This document shows, in pieces, positions 27,872 to 37,665 of a stretch of DNA of 64,000 nucleotides. Numbering within the stretch: the stretch's first letter is position 1; the number at the start of each line of letters is the position of its first letter. A program made the translations under genes and the position numbers. The notes beneath the pieces were generated by a model. It was not told the DNA's origin, made no database searches, and saw only the letters and a list, made by a program, of their open reading frames with translations. This stretch comes from Aminobacter ciceronei (GTDB lineage Bacteria > Pseudomonadota > Alphaproteobacteria > Rhizobiales > Rhizobiaceae): the NCBI RefSeq assembly GCF_014138625.1, contig NZ_JACJHY010000011.1, positions 62,001 to 126,000 of the forward strand, read 5' to 3'.

Positions 27872-30277
27872 ATGCCGAGCGCCCGCGAACGTATCGAAAG
27901 ACAAAAGGCCAGCCCGTCGCTGCTCAGGCTTCACCGTGCCCTCAGCCGTCTCAGCTCTACCGTCACCATGATGAACACCGGCGCTCATCCCGATGACGAG
28001 CAGAGCGGCCTGCTTGCGTATTTCCGCCTCGGCCTCGGCATGCGCGTCATCGTCGCCTGCTCGACGCGTGGCGAAGGCGGTCAGAACTCGCTCGGGCCGG
28101 AGCGCCTTGGCGTGCTCGGCATGATGCGCACCCGCGAGATGGAAGAAGCGGCGCGCGCGCTCGATGCCGACGTCGTCTGGCTCGGCCATGGCCCAGATGA
28201 CGAAGTGCATGATTTCGGCTTCTCCAAGGATGGCGACCAGACCTTCACCCGCTGGGGCGAGATGCGCACTGTCGAACGCCTGGTGCGTGCCTATCGCAGC
28301 GAACGGCCCGACATCGTCATTCCGACCTTTCTCGATGTCCCCGGCCAGCATGGCCACCACCGCGCCATGACCCGCGCAGCCGAAAAGGCAATCGGGCTTG
28401 CCGCCGACCCGCAGGCGTTCCCCGAACATTTCAAGGAAGGCATGAGCCCCTGGCAGGTGGCGAAGTATTATCTGCCGGCATGGTCGGGCGGTGGCGACAC
28501 CTATGACGACGAAGTGCCACCTCCCGATGCGACGGTTGTCGTCAACGCGCCCGGGCGCGAACCGGCGACGGGCGCGGAATATGACCGCATCGGAGAATGG
28601 TCGCGCTACTACCACGCCTCGCAGGGCATGGGTCATTGGCCTGATGTCGCCGAGACGCGCTGGCCGCTGCATTTACTGCTTGCCGCCAACGGCACAAAGG
28701 CCGAGACGTCGGTGCTCGACGCGCTGCCGGCAACGCTCGCCGATCTCGCCGCATCGCGAGACCTCTCCTATGAAGCCGCGCAGGCACTGAAGGCCGCCGG
28801 TTTGGCCGTCGACAAGGCAATCGCGGCATTCCCACACGCCGATGCGATCATTGCAGCCCTCACCGAAGCGGCTACCCAGCTTGCCGCTGCCCGCAATAAC
28901 GCCTCGCCCGATTTCCTCGAACGCCATCGCCACCGCCTCGACCGCAAGGCACGCGAGATCGACGCCGCCTTGATCGAGGCCGCCGGCCTCTTCGACCGCG
29001 CGACGCTGTCGCCATCGACAGTGGCGCCTGATGAAACGGCTGAACTCACTGTCGATCTGGCCTCCGCCGGCGACAGTCGTTCTGTCGAGGTCGAAGCTGT
29101 GCTGCCCAATGGCGTCACGGCCAAGGCGGAGACCATCACCGGACGCCGACGCAGCCTGAAGATCGTTGCCACCGTCGACGCCGCTTACACAAAGCTCTAT
29201 CCGCCATCATGGTCGGCTCTCGGCGGCAATGGTGACGCCCATGTCGTCATCTCGGCAAAGTTCGGCGATCATACCGCCCGCGCCACCTATGACCTCGAGG
29301 AGCCATTTGCCGTGCTGCCGGCAAGCTCGGTCGTGATGGAGCCCGAAGCGCTGATCGTACCGCTCGACGGCACCAGACGCGAATGGCCGGTCAAGTCAGT
29401 GGTCGCAGGCAAGGATGCGCCCGTCTCGCTCAACATGGAAGACGGCTGGTCGCTGGCCCAGGCGGAAGGTGGCCAGGTCATCCGCGCTCCCGAGACACGT
29501 GTTGCCGGGCTAACCACCATCACGCCGCTGGTCGGCGGCAGGCCGGCATTGCGGCTGACCCCGATTGCCTATTCGCATATCGGCCGCGTCACCCATCGCC
29601 AGCCGGAAGCGCTGCGCGTGCTCACGCTCGACCTCAAGCTGCCGCAGGGTGCTGTCGTCGGCTATGTCGGCGCAGGCGCCGACCGCGTCGGGCTTTGGCT
29701 CACGCGCATGGGGCTCGACGTCACCGAGCTCGACGCCAAGGCATTGGCCGGAGACCTCAGCCGCTACACATCAATCGTCGTCGGCATCTTTGCCTTCGGC
29801 ATTCGCAAGGATCTGGCAGCAAGCACCGAGAAGCTGCACCGCTTCGTCGAAAATGGCGGCCACCTTGTCACCCTTTACCACCGCCCGACCGACGGTTGGG
29901 ATCCACTAGCGACGCCGCCGAGGAAACTCGAGATCGGCTCGCCGTCTTTACGCTGGCGCGTAACGGATCCGACCGCCGAGGTTACGGTGCTGGTGCCGGA
30001 CCACGTCCTGCTCAAGGGGCCGAACATCATCGGCCCGCAGGACTGGTCCGGCTGGAACAAGGAGCGTGGGCTCTACTTCGCCGCGCGCTGGGACGAGGCC
30101 TACCAACCGCTGCTGGCGATGCACGACGCCAACGAACAGCCGCTGATGGGCGCTCTGGTCTCTGCCGAGATCGGCAAGGGCCGCCATACCCACACCAGCC
30201 TCGTGCTGCATCACCAGATGGACAAGCTGGTGCCGGGAGCATTCCGCCTGATGGCAAATCTTGTCCAGCCAGCCTGA
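27872..30277 (+). CDS. PIG-L (LmbE-like) deacetylase, large multidomain form
   Basis: 801 residues. The PIG-L zinc site is clear: AHPDDE at residues 38-43 and a second HGHHRA motif near residue 160. Small PIG-L enzymes have about 250 residues; here about 500 more follow, including beta-rich stretches (about 380-590) and a C-terminal domain beginning near AVVGYVGAGADRVGLWL that resembles a class I glutamine-amidotransferase-like fold. No signal peptide is visible, so it should be cytoplasmic. PIG-L enzymes remove N-acetyl groups from GlcNAc conjugates (mycothiol, bacillithiol, GPI). It sits 25 bp after the ROK gene with a GGAGG site, and probably acts on the imported compound. Confidence 0.85.
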   Translation: MPSARERIERQKASPSLLRLHRALSRLSSTVTMMNTGAHPDDEQSGLLAYFRLGLGMRVIVACSTRGEGGQNSLGPERLGVLGMMRTREMEEAARALDADVVWLGHGPDDEVHDFGFSKDGDQTFTRWGEMRTVERLVRAYRSERPDIVIPTFLDVPGQHGHHRAMTRAAEKAIGLAADPQAFPEHFKEGMSPWQVAKYYLPAWSGGGDTYDDEVPPPDATVVVNAPGREPATGAEYDRIGEWSRYYHASQGMGHWPDVAETRWPLHLLLAANGTKAETSVLDALPATLADLAASRDLSYEAAQALKAAGLAVDKAIAAFPHADAIIAALTEAATQLAAARNNASPDFLERHRHRLDRKAREIDAALIEAAGLFDRATLSPSTVAPDETAELTVDLASAGDSRSVEVEAVLPNGVTAKAETITGRRRSLKIVATVDAAYTKLYPPSWSALGGNGDAHVVISAKFGDHTARATYDLEEPFAVLPASSVVMEPEALIVPLDGTRREWPVKSVVAGKDAPVSLNMEDGWSLAQAEGGQVIRAPETRVAGLTTITPLVGGRPALRLTPIAYSHIGRVTHRQPEALRVLTLDLKLPQGAVVGYVGAGADRVGLWLTRMGLDVTELDAKALAGDLSRYTSIVVGIFAFGIRKDLAASTEKLHRFVENGGHLVTLYHRPTDGWDPLATPPRKLEIGSPSLRWRVTDPTAEVTVLVPDHVLLKGPNIIGPQDWSGWNKERGLYFAARWDEAYQPLLAMHDANEQPLMGALVSAEIGKGRHTHTSLVLHHQMDKLVPGAFRLMANLVQPA

Positions 30278-30284
30278 CGGCACG

Positions 30285-31172
30285 GTGACGCCCGAGGCGG
30301 GGGACGAGCGTCACAAGGCCAACCGCGAAGGCATCGTCTGGGTGCTCGCAGACATGCTGCTGGTCTCCGGCGGCATGACGGCGCTCGTCAAGGCGCAAGG
30401 GCTCGTCTATCCGGCGTTCCAGCTCGTCTTCATCCGGGCGATGATCGGCTTGCTGTTCATCCTGCCGCTGATCTGGCGCCATCGTCACCACATCCGTCAC
30501 ACCAGGCATCCCTGGCAGAACGTCTCGCGCATCAGCTGCAACGCCATCGCGCTGACCAGCCAGTTCATGGCCTACACGCTGCTGCCGCTGGCGGTGGTCA
30601 ACGCGCTGAGCTTTTCCAGGCCGCTCGTCACCATGGCCATGGCGGTCGCCTTCCTCGGCGAGACCGTTTCGCGGTTGCGCTGGGTGGGTGCTGCCTTCGC
30701 CTTCGCCGGCGTGCTCGTCATGCTGGCGCCGGGCGGCGTCGAGTGGAATCTCGGCTTGCTTGCAGTGTTTGCTACGATCGTCTTCGGCTCGCTCGCCATC
30801 ATCCAGACACGCATGCTGCGCGATGAAAACACGACCGTGATGATGGTATTCTACACTGTCGGCCTTGCGGTCATCACCGCTGTTCCGGCCATCTTCGTCT
30901 GGCAGCCTGTCAAGACCTTCGACTGGGTGCCCCTGCTCGGCATCGGGCTTCTGGCGCAGGCCGGTCAATACTGCTTCCTGCGCGCCTATCGCCTTGCCGA
31001 TGCCAGCTTGCTCGCGCCGATCGGCTATCTCTCGATCGTCGTCACGACTGCCGCCGGCTATGTCTTCTTCGCCGAAGTGCCCGACCAGCGCATCGTCATC
31101 GGCGCAATCGTCATCCTCGCCGCGTTGCAGACGACCGCCTATCTCGAACGCCGCGCCAACAGGAAGAAGTGA
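30285..31172 (+). CDS. EamA/DMT-family transporter
   Basis: About 295 residues, ten hydrophobic helices in two EamA repeats. The GTG at 30285, just after the PIG-L stop, is chosen; a TTG at 30261 would overlap that gene by 17 bp and is also possible. Neither has a strong ribosome site. DMT proteins often export amino acids or metabolites. Its place behind the PIG-L gene suggests export of a by-product of that pathway, but it could be independent. Confidence 0.85.
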   Translation: MTPEAGDERHKANREGIVWVLADMLLVSGGMTALVKAQGLVYPAFQLVFIRAMIGLLFILPLIWRHRHHIRHTRHPWQNVSRISCNAIALTSQFMAYTLLPLAVVNALSFSRPLVTMAMAVAFLGETVSRLRWVGAAFAFAGVLVMLAPGGVEWNLGLLAVFATIVFGSLAIIQTRMLRDENTTVMMVFYTVGLAVITAVPAIFVWQPVKTFDWVPLLGIGLLAQAGQYCFLRAYRLADASLLAPIGYLSIVVTTAAGYVFFAEVPDQRIVIGAIVILAALQTTAYLERRANRKK

Positions 31173-31217
31173 CCTTCGCCAAATCCGCGAGCGTCCTGTT
31201 CCCGGAAGCGGGGGAAA

Positions 31218-32096
31218 TCAATCCCAGGCAGCTCCGTCAAGCGCGTTGAGCGGGAACTTGAGATAGCGCTGGCCATTAGCTTCGGGTTCGGGGAGCCGGC
31301 CACCATTGATGTTGATCTGCAGTGCATGCAGGATCAGCTTCGGCATCGGCAACGTGGCGTCGCGCCCATTGCGGAACGCCACGAAATCCTCTTCCCGCTC
31401 ATAACGCGTCAGGTGAATGTTCTGACTTTTCTGGGCGGCAACGGTGCTTTCCCACAACGGGGTGCGCCCGCCAGGCTGGTAGTCGTGCCCGACGAAAATG
31501 CGGGTGTCATCAGGCAGCGCCATGATGTCCTGGATCGTCGACCATAACGCATTGGCGCTGCCGCCGGGGAAATCCGTACGTGCGGTGCCGCTGTCCGGCA
31601 TGAAGACGGTGTCGTGGACGAAAGCTGAATCGCCGACGACATAGGTGACGGATGCCAGCGTGTGACCGGGCGAGAACATCACACCCGTCCTGATGTCGCC
31701 GATCTCGAAGGTGTCGCCCTTGTCGAACAGGTGGTCCCATTGCGAACCGTCGGTGCGGAGCTCAGGCCAGTTGTAGATACCGGCCCAGAGTTTCTGCACG
31801 TCGACGATGCGCGCCCCGATCGCCGTCGGCGCACCGGTCTTTGCCTTCAGATAGGACGCCGCCGAGAAGTGGTCGGCATGCGGATGGGTGTCGAGGATCC
31901 ACTGGATCTCCAGATCCTGTTCGCGAACATGGTCCAGCAGCTTGTCGGCGTTGGCGGTTGCGGTTGCGCCCGATTTCTCGTCGAAATCGAGGACCGGATC
32001 GATGATGGCGCATTTTCGGGTTCGCGGGTCGGAGACGACATACTGCACCGACCAGGTGCGTGGGTCGAAAAAGGCGGCGACGTCTGGTCTTGCCAT
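31218..32096 (-). CDS. Metallo-beta-lactamase-fold hydrolase, persulfide dioxygenase-like
   Basis: 292 residues. The metal motif is THPHADH, followed by GHTLAS, the bridging Asp region HDTVFMPDSGTARTDFPGG, and GHDYQPGG. The TARTDFPGG and GHDY signatures are typical of the ETHE1/Blh persulfide (sulfur) dioxygenase group, which oxidises glutathione persulfide to sulfite, rather than of glyoxalase II. It starts 3 bp after the cysteine desulfurase-like gene, so the pair is one operon: one enzyme makes sulfane sulfur, the other would detoxify it. Confidence 0.85.
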   Translation of the reverse strand: MARPDVAAFFDPRTWSVQYVVSDPRTRKCAIIDPVLDFDEKSGATATANADKLLDHVREQDLEIQWILDTHPHADHFSAASYLKAKTGAPTAIGARIVDVQKLWAGIYNWPELRTDGSQWDHLFDKGDTFEIGDIRTGVMFSPGHTLASVTYVVGDSAFVHDTVFMPDSGTARTDFPGGSANALWSTIQDIMALPDDTRIFVGHDYQPGGRTPLWESTVAAQKSQNIHLTRYEREEDFVAFRNGRDATLPMPKLILHALQININGGRLPEPEANGQRYLKFPLNALDGAAWD

Positions 32097-32099
32097 CGC

Positions 32100-33581
32100 T
32101 CAAGCCTCGGCCATTTCGGCAGCGCGCGGATAGAAAATCGCACGGCTGGCATCGAAATCGTAGCGCTCCTGATACTGCACCGCGTCCGAAGCCAGCTTCA
32201 GCACCGCATCGAGGATGAACTGCACTTTCTCTTCCGGCAACAGCACGCTGAAATTGAGCCTGACAAAACCCGGCTTGCTGATCTCGTCGCCGGCCAGGAT
32301 CGCTTGGCGCATGCGCTCAGATTCCGTCTCGCCGATCGACAGCAGGCGATGGACATAAGGCCCGGCACAGGCGCAGCCGCCACGCGCCTGGATGCCGAAA
32401 CGATCGCTGAGCATGCGGGTCACCAGTTGCTGGTGAACATAGCCGCCCTTGCCGTCCCTGACCCGGAACGAAAAGATCGGCAGCCTTTGAGGCTCCAGCG
32501 CACCGAGCAGCTCGATGTTGCCGGCGCCGTTCCAGGCCGACATGGCGCGGCTGGTCAGTTCGGCATTGCGAGCCCGCATCGCGTCCGCGCCGAGCGCTTC
32601 CTTGACCAGGAAGGCTAGGGCCGCGCGGATGTCGCCGACCACATTGGGCGTGCCCGCCTCTTCCCGCGCTTCCAGGCTGGTGCTGTAGTCGTGGCCCGAG
32701 GGCGAGACGAACTTGACGGTGCCGCCGCCGGGCCATGACGGCTTGTCAGTCGTAACCGCATCGCGGCGGACGATCAGCACGCCCGAAGCGCCCGGACCGC
32801 CAAGGAACTTATGCGGCGAGATGACCACGGCATCGATTTCAGCGCCTGATACGGGCGACATGGCGATCGGCATGTAGGGTCCCGCACCGGCGTAGTCCCA
32901 GACGATCTTGGCGCCAGCCGCCTTCGCCTGCCTGGTGATGGCAGCGACATCGGTAATGATGCCGGTGACGTTGGAGGCAGCCGAAAACGCGCAGACGGTG
33001 AGGTCAGCCTCCCATTGCAGCACTTCGTCCAGTGCGACGAGATCAGGTCCACCGGCAGCGCATTCGGCGATCTCGATCACCTCCGCCCCGCTTTCGCGCC
33101 AGGGCAGGATGTTGGAATGGTGCTCGTAGGGGCCGATGATGACACGGACCTGCTTGCCGGCTGCAACCGCATCGGTAACACCCAGAAGCTTGACCAGCCG
33201 ATTGATGCCGGCCGTCGCGCCCGATCCGGCGAAGATGACCGCATGCCTGTCGCTCGCGCCGCAGCACGCGGCGATCGCCGCGCGCGCCTCGCGGCGCAGG
33301 CGGGTCATCATGCCGCCGCAGTAGGAAGCCTCGGTGTGGCTGTTGGCATAATAGGGCAAGACTTCCTCGAGCACGAAGCGCTCGATCTGCATCAGCGCCC
33401 GACCTGATGCGACATAGTCGGCATAGACCATGGGCTTGAGACCGAACGGACCGTCGATCTTCGCGTCCTTGCCGACAAGGCCGCTGCGCAGCTCCGCGAC
33501 GACGTCACGTACGGCAAGGCACTCCTTGAACTTGTCCAGCAAGCCGGTGCCGCCAGGATTTTCGCAGCGCTCGGTCTTCAT
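32100..33581 (-). CDS. Class V aminotransferase-fold enzyme, cysteine desulfurase-like
   Basis: 493 residues, longer than typical Csd/SufS (about 410) through N- and C-terminal extensions. PLP features include GSGATAGINRLV, the aspartate in VWDYAGAGPY and the Schiff-base lysine in SPHKFLGGPGASG. A catalytic cysteine loop is present in ARGGCACAGPYVHRLL. It probably removes sulfur from cysteine or a related thiol. It is divergent from an Lrp-family regulator and coupled to a persulfide-dioxygenase-like gene, which points to cysteine breakdown rather than Fe-S assembly (no suf/isc genes nearby). Confidence 0.85.
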   Translation of the reverse strand: MKTERCENPGGTGLLDKFKECLAVRDVVAELRSGLVGKDAKIDGPFGLKPMVYADYVASGRALMQIERFVLEEVLPYYANSHTEASYCGGMMTRLRREARAAIAACCGASDRHAVIFAGSGATAGINRLVKLLGVTDAVAAGKQVRVIIGPYEHHSNILPWRESGAEVIEIAECAAGGPDLVALDEVLQWEADLTVCAFSAASNVTGIITDVAAITRQAKAAGAKIVWDYAGAGPYMPIAMSPVSGAEIDAVVISPHKFLGGPGASGVLIVRRDAVTTDKPSWPGGGTVKFVSPSGHDYSTSLEAREEAGTPNVVGDIRAALAFLVKEALGADAMRARNAELTSRAMSAWNGAGNIELLGALEPQRLPIFSFRVRDGKGGYVHQQLVTRMLSDRFGIQARGGCACAGPYVHRLLSIGETESERMRQAILAGDEISKPGFVRLNFSVLLPEEKVQFILDAVLKLASDAVQYQERYDFDASRAIFYPRAAEMAEA

Positions 33582-33689
33582 CGAATCTCTCCCGCAACCA
33601 ACTCAAGGCGATTCTAATCGGATGTGGGAGATGAAACCTCATCGTTTTCGCACGACTTTGGCGCCAACTTGGGTCATATGATCTGAATC

Positions 33690-34160
33690 ATGGAAAAAAT
33701 CGACGAAATCGACAACAAGATTCTGGCGTGCCTGCAAAAGGACGGTGCGATCTCGCAGCGCGACCTGGCCGAGCGTGTCGGGCTGTCGCAAAACGCCTGC
33801 TGGCGCCGCCTCCAACGGCTCAACGCATCAGGCTTGATCCGCGGCACCCATGCCGACATCGACCTTGCGGCACTCGGCTACGACCTGACCGTGTTCGTCA
33901 TGATCCGCACCCGCCACCACTCCAAGGAATGGGCGGACAATTTCCGCAAGCATGTCGAACGCATGCCCGAGGTGACCGACTTCTACCGCATCGGCGGCGA
34001 CTGGGACTATCTGATCAAGGTGGTGACCAGGGGCATGTCGGGCTACGACGGCTTCTACCAGAAACTGATCACCAACTTCGACCTGGCGACGGTGACCGGT
34101 TTCTTTTCCATGGAAGCGATCATCGAGAACCGCGCCGCGGACCTCGCCCGGCTACGCTAA
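33690..34160 (+). CDS. Lrp/AsnC-family transcriptional regulator
   Basis: 156 residues. An N-terminal HTH (DEIDNKILACLQKDGAIS, then LAERVGLSQNACWRRL) is followed by the RAM ligand-binding domain (YDLTVFVMIRT, GGDWDYLIKVV). Lrp proteins usually control the divergent gene and respond to an amino acid. The 108-bp gap to the desulfurase-like gene makes cysteine the most likely ligand, as for DecR of E. coli, but this is inference. Confidence 0.9.
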   Translation: MEKIDEIDNKILACLQKDGAISQRDLAERVGLSQNACWRRLQRLNASGLIRGTHADIDLAALGYDLTVFVMIRTRHHSKEWADNFRKHVERMPEVTDFYRIGGDWDYLIKVVTRGMSGYDGFYQKLITNFDLATVTGFFSMEAIIENRAADLARLR

Positions 34161-34166
34161 ATCCGA

Positions 34167-34775
34167 TCAAGCCAGCGCGTCGATCATCGTCTCCTGGCCG
34201 CCCGAGAGCCAGAAGGCCGCAGTTTGTGGCTCGCAATAGGCGAGAATGTCCTCAGGCGCCGCGCCTGTGTAGACCCCGCGCAGCGCCCGCAGGCTGACAC
34301 TGTGGGCGACCACGACATGCGGCGTCGAGCGGTCGAGACCGACGAGCCAGGACCGCATGCGTGCCATCAGTTCGACATGGCTCTCGCCACCAGGCATCGC
34401 ATACCCCCAGGGATCGGCGCGGTCGGCCTCGAACTGCTCGGGAAACGCCTGTTCGATTTCTTCGGCTGAGCGTCCCTCCCAGACGCCGAAAGCACGCTCG
34501 ACAAGCGACGTCTGGTCGACGAAGCAGTCGAAGGAGACACCCCAGACATCGGCGAGTATCGACGCCGTCTGGCGGGCGCGGCCGAGCGGGCTGACCCAGA
34601 ATCTGGCGTCCTTGCAAGCGGCGACCCGCACCGCGAGATGTGTGCCCACCTCAAGTGTCCGCCGCACGCCATTGGCTGTCAGCGGCGTGTCCTTGTGACC
34701 CTGCAGGCGGCCGGCGACATTCCACTGGGTTTCACCGTGGCGGATGACGAGCATATCGGGAAAATGAAAAGGCAT
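34167..34775 (-). CDS. Histidine phosphatase-superfamily protein
   Basis: About 202 residues. RHGET near residue 12 carries the phosphorylated histidine, and the second catalytic His is in VVAHSVSLRAL. The branch includes cofactor-dependent phosphoglycerate mutases and small phosphatases. The ATG at 34775 gives a proper start (MPFHFPDMLVIRHGET); the longer reading runs through the neighbouring ATPase gene. It lies 61 bp after an ABC importer ATPase gene on the same strand, suggesting that the imported compound is a phosphate ester to be dephosphorylated. Confidence 0.85.
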   Translation of the reverse strand: MPFHFPDMLVIRHGETQWNVAGRLQGHKDTPLTANGVRRTLEVGTHLAVRVAACKDARFWVSPLGRARQTASILADVWGVSFDCFVDQTSLVERAFGVWEGRSAEEIEQAFPEQFEADRADPWGYAMPGGESHVELMARMRSWLVGLDRSTPHVVVAHSVSLRALRGVYTGAAPEDILAYCEPQTAAFWLSGGQETMIDALA

Positions 34776-34836
34776 GAATTTCTGCGTGCTGAAAATGGGA
34801 GGGATGGGCCGCCGAGCGATGCCGGCGGCCATGATG

Positions 34837-35937
34837 TCATTCGGCGAGCCATTGCGCCGACGAGGGCTGCAGCCCGACCGACGTCCGGGCGCCCGTTTCG
34901 AGCAATGCGTCACCGGAATGGAAGGGCACGTCCACCAACACCGATGCGGTGCCAACCTGCACGCCGTAGCGCACGGTTGCGCCGAGAAACTCTCGATGTG
35001 TGATGGTTCCTGCCAGCGCCACGGCGTCTGATGCAACGGTGCCGATGGTTGCGTATTGCGGCCGGAAGACGAGCTTGGCGCCGCGTGGCACGGTGGTCCC
35101 TGCCGGGATAGGAATACTGCCCGCACCCGGCACTTCGAACAGGCGATCCGCACCGCTTCCGACGACATGGCCGTCAAGGATGTTCGCCGTGCCGAGGAAG
35201 TTGGCGACGAACAGGTTCGCCGGCTTCTCATACAGCCCCATCGGCGTGCCGACCTGCTGGATTCGGCCTTCGTTGAACACGGCGATGCGGTCGCAGACGG
35301 TGTTGGCCTCTTCCTGGTCGTGGGTAACGAAGATGGTCGTCAGCTGCAGCCGCTGCTGCAATTCACGCAGTTCGCGCCGCACCTCGACACGCATCTTGGC
35401 GTCGAGGTTCGACAACGGCTCGTCGAGCAGCAGCACCTTGGGCTCGATGGCGATGGTGCGGGCGAGCGCGACGCGCTGCTGCTGTCCGCCCGACAGCTGG
35501 GCGGGACGCCGCCCGGCCAGATGCTTGAGCCCAACCAGGTTGAGCGCGGCATCGACACGGCGCTCGACCTCGGCCCGCGGCAACCGGCGCTCTTCCAGTC
35601 CGAAGGCGACGTTGCGGGCCACCGTCATGTGCGGCCACAACGCATAGGACTGGAACACCATGCCGATGTCACGTTTCCAGGGCGGCATGTCGAGTACGTC
35701 GACGCCGCCGACGACCACGCTGCCCTGGCGGGCGGTGTTGAAGCCGGCGATCAGCCTGAGCAAGGTGGTCTTGCCGCAGCCCGAAGGTCCGAGAAAGGCA
35801 AAGAATTCGCCCGGCTGGATTTCAAGATTGATGTCCTTCAGCACCTGCAGGTCGCCGTAGAACAGGTTGACGTCGCGAATGCTGATCGCCTTGGCGGGGC
35901 TTGGCGCAAGGCCGGTGGTGCTAGCGTTCATGTTCAT
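34837..35937 (-). CDS. ABC transporter ATP-binding protein (FbpC/PotA type)
   Basis: 366 residues. Walker A is GPSGCGKTT, the signature is [14 protein letters not shown], Walker B is LLLDEPLSNLDAKMR, and the switch region is FVTHDQEEANT. A C-terminal TOBE-type regulatory region follows. This is the ATPase of an importer whose permease is of the fused Fe3+/2-aminoethylphosphonate type. Two in-frame ATGs (35937 and 35931) are possible starts. It lies 18 bp after the permease gene. Confidence 0.9.
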   Translation of the reverse strand: MNMNASTTGLAPSPAKAISIRDVNLFYGDLQVLKDINLEIQPGEFFAFLGPSGCGKTTLLRLIAGFNTARQGSVVVGGVDVLDMPPWKRDIGMVFQSYALWPHMTVARNVAFGLEERRLPRAEVERRVDAALNLVGLKHLAGRRPAQLSGGQQQRVALARTIAIEPKVLLLDEPLSNLDAKMRVEVRRELRELQQRLQLTTIFVTHDQEEANTVCDRIAVFNEGRIQQVGTPMGLYEKPANLFVANFLGTANILDGHVVGSGADRLFEVPGAGSIPIPAGTTVPRGAKLVFRPQYATIGTVASDAVALAGTITHREFLGATVRYGVQVGTASVLVDVPFHSGDALLETGARTSVGLQPSSAQWLAE

Positions 35938-35955
35938 TGTTCTCTCCCCAAGTTC

Positions 35956-37665
35956 CTATTTGGCCGATCCGATGGCCTTTTGCCGGCGTTCGATGACGTA
36001 GTGCGAAAGCAAGGTGCAGAGCGCCACCATGATGACGGCGATGACCCCGAGCGCGGCACCGGGCCCACGCCCTGCCGGCGACTGCATGAAGACGTAGATG
36101 CCGTAGGCGATCGGTGCGTCCGAGTTGCTCTGGATCAGCATCAGCGTCGCCGAGAGCTCAACCGCCGCTGTCGAGAAGCTGGTGACGAAGCCGGCGAGCA
36201 AACCGCCGGTCATCAGCGGCAGCACGATCCGGCGGATCGTACGCTGCTTTGTGGCACCGAGATTTTCGGCAGCCTCCTCGAGCGATTCCGACACCTGCTG
36301 CAAGGCGGCGTAGCAGGCGCGCAAGGCATATGGCAGGCGGCGGATCGCCAGCGCCAGAACGACCATCACCCACAACGTCGCCAGTGGCGTGCCATCAGGC
36401 AACGTCACGCCATAAAAGGTGCGGAGATAACCAATGCCGAGGACGACGCCGGGAATCGCCAGGGCTGAGGTTGCCGCCCAGTCGAGCCAGCGGCGGCCGA
36501 CGACCTTGGTGCGCAGCACGAGATAGGCGATGGCGCCACCGATGACGACGTCGATCAGCCCGGCAAGCGAGGCATAGATCAGCGTGTTCTTGATGTAGAC
36601 AGAGCTTTCGTCGAACACCCTGGCGTAGTGAACCATGGTGAAATCGTCAGGCAGCGGGCTGTAGGACCAGACGGTCGCAAAAGACAGCAGCAGCAGGCCG
36701 ATATGCGGCGACAGGACGAGCAGCAGGATGAAGCCGACGACGCCATAGGCGACGATGCTCTCGCCACGGCTCAGGCTCCGGCGCATCAGGCCGCCGCCGC
36801 CGCGCTGCACGGTCGAATAATCCTTGCCGCGCATCGCAACGGCCGACAGCCACATGGCGAAGATCGAAACGATGATCAGGATCACCGAGATGACGTAGCC
36901 CATGGGATCGGTCAGACCGACTGAGGTGACGCGCAGATAGGCCTGCGGCGCCAGCATGTCCTTGACGTTGAGCAGCAGCGGCGTGGCGAGGTCGTCGAAA
37001 ACCTTGACGAACACCAGAGAAGCGCCGGCCAGATAGCCCGGCATCGACAGTGGAAACACGATGCGGCGGAACAGGCGGAAGCCGGACGAGCCGAGGTTCT
37101 GGGCTGCCTCTTCCATCGACCGGTCGATGTTGCGCAGGCTGGTCGAGAGATTGATCAGGATGAACGGAAAATAGTGCAGCGACTGAACGAAGATGACGCC
37201 GTTCAACCCTTCCATGAAGGGGATGCGGACGCCGAACCAGTCATTGAGCAGCAGGTTGACGGTGCCGTTGCGGCCGAACAGCAGTTGCATCGCCACCGCG
37301 CCGACGAAGGGCGGCATGATCAGCGGCACGAAGCCCAATGTCTGGATGACCATCGAACCGCGAAAATCGAAGCGCGTCGTCAACACGGCGAGCGGCAGCG
37401 CAATCAGCGTCGCCCACACGACCGACATGCCGGCGACATAGACCGAGTTGAAGAACGAACGGCGGAACAGGTCGGTGGCGAAGAAATCCAGAAAGTTGAC
37501 GAAGGTCAGGGCGCCGGTGCCCTTCTCGGTGAAGGCCGTGTAGATCACGGTTCCCGCGGGAATGATCAGGAAGATCGCCAGGAACAGGCCGATCAACGCC
37601 ACCGCGGCGATCTGGCCGGGCTTGGCGGTAACCCGCCGCGGCGGGAACGAAGTAACAAAAGCCAT
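35956..37665 (-). CDS. ABC transporter permease, fused two-domain (FbpB/ThiP type)
   Basis: 569 residues with about twelve hydrophobic helices in two homologous halves. Each half carries an EAA loop (MEEAAQNLGSSGFRLFRRIVFP and LEEAAENLGATKQRTIRRIVLP). Such fused permeases serve iron, thiamine, 2-aminoethylphosphonate or phosphorylated-compound importers. It is 124 bp behind the binding-protein gene, with a hairpin in the gap. Confidence 0.92.
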   Translation of the reverse strand: MAFVTSFPPRRVTAKPGQIAAVALIGLFLAIFLIIPAGTVIYTAFTEKGTGALTFVNFLDFFATDLFRRSFFNSVYVAGMSVVWATLIALPLAVLTTRFDFRGSMVIQTLGFVPLIMPPFVGAVAMQLLFGRNGTVNLLLNDWFGVRIPFMEGLNGVIFVQSLHYFPFILINLSTSLRNIDRSMEEAAQNLGSSGFRLFRRIVFPLSMPGYLAGASLVFVKVFDDLATPLLLNVKDMLAPQAYLRVTSVGLTDPMGYVISVILIIVSIFAMWLSAVAMRGKDYSTVQRGGGGLMRRSLSRGESIVAYGVVGFILLLVLSPHIGLLLLSFATVWSYSPLPDDFTMVHYARVFDESSVYIKNTLIYASLAGLIDVVIGGAIAYLVLRTKVVGRRWLDWAATSALAIPGVVLGIGYLRTFYGVTLPDGTPLATLWVMVVLALAIRRLPYALRACYAALQQVSESLEEAAENLGATKQRTIRRIVLPLMTGGLLAGFVTSFSTAAVELSATLMLIQSNSDAPIAYGIYVFMQSPAGRGPGAALGVIAVIMVALCTLLSHYVIERRQKAIGSAK

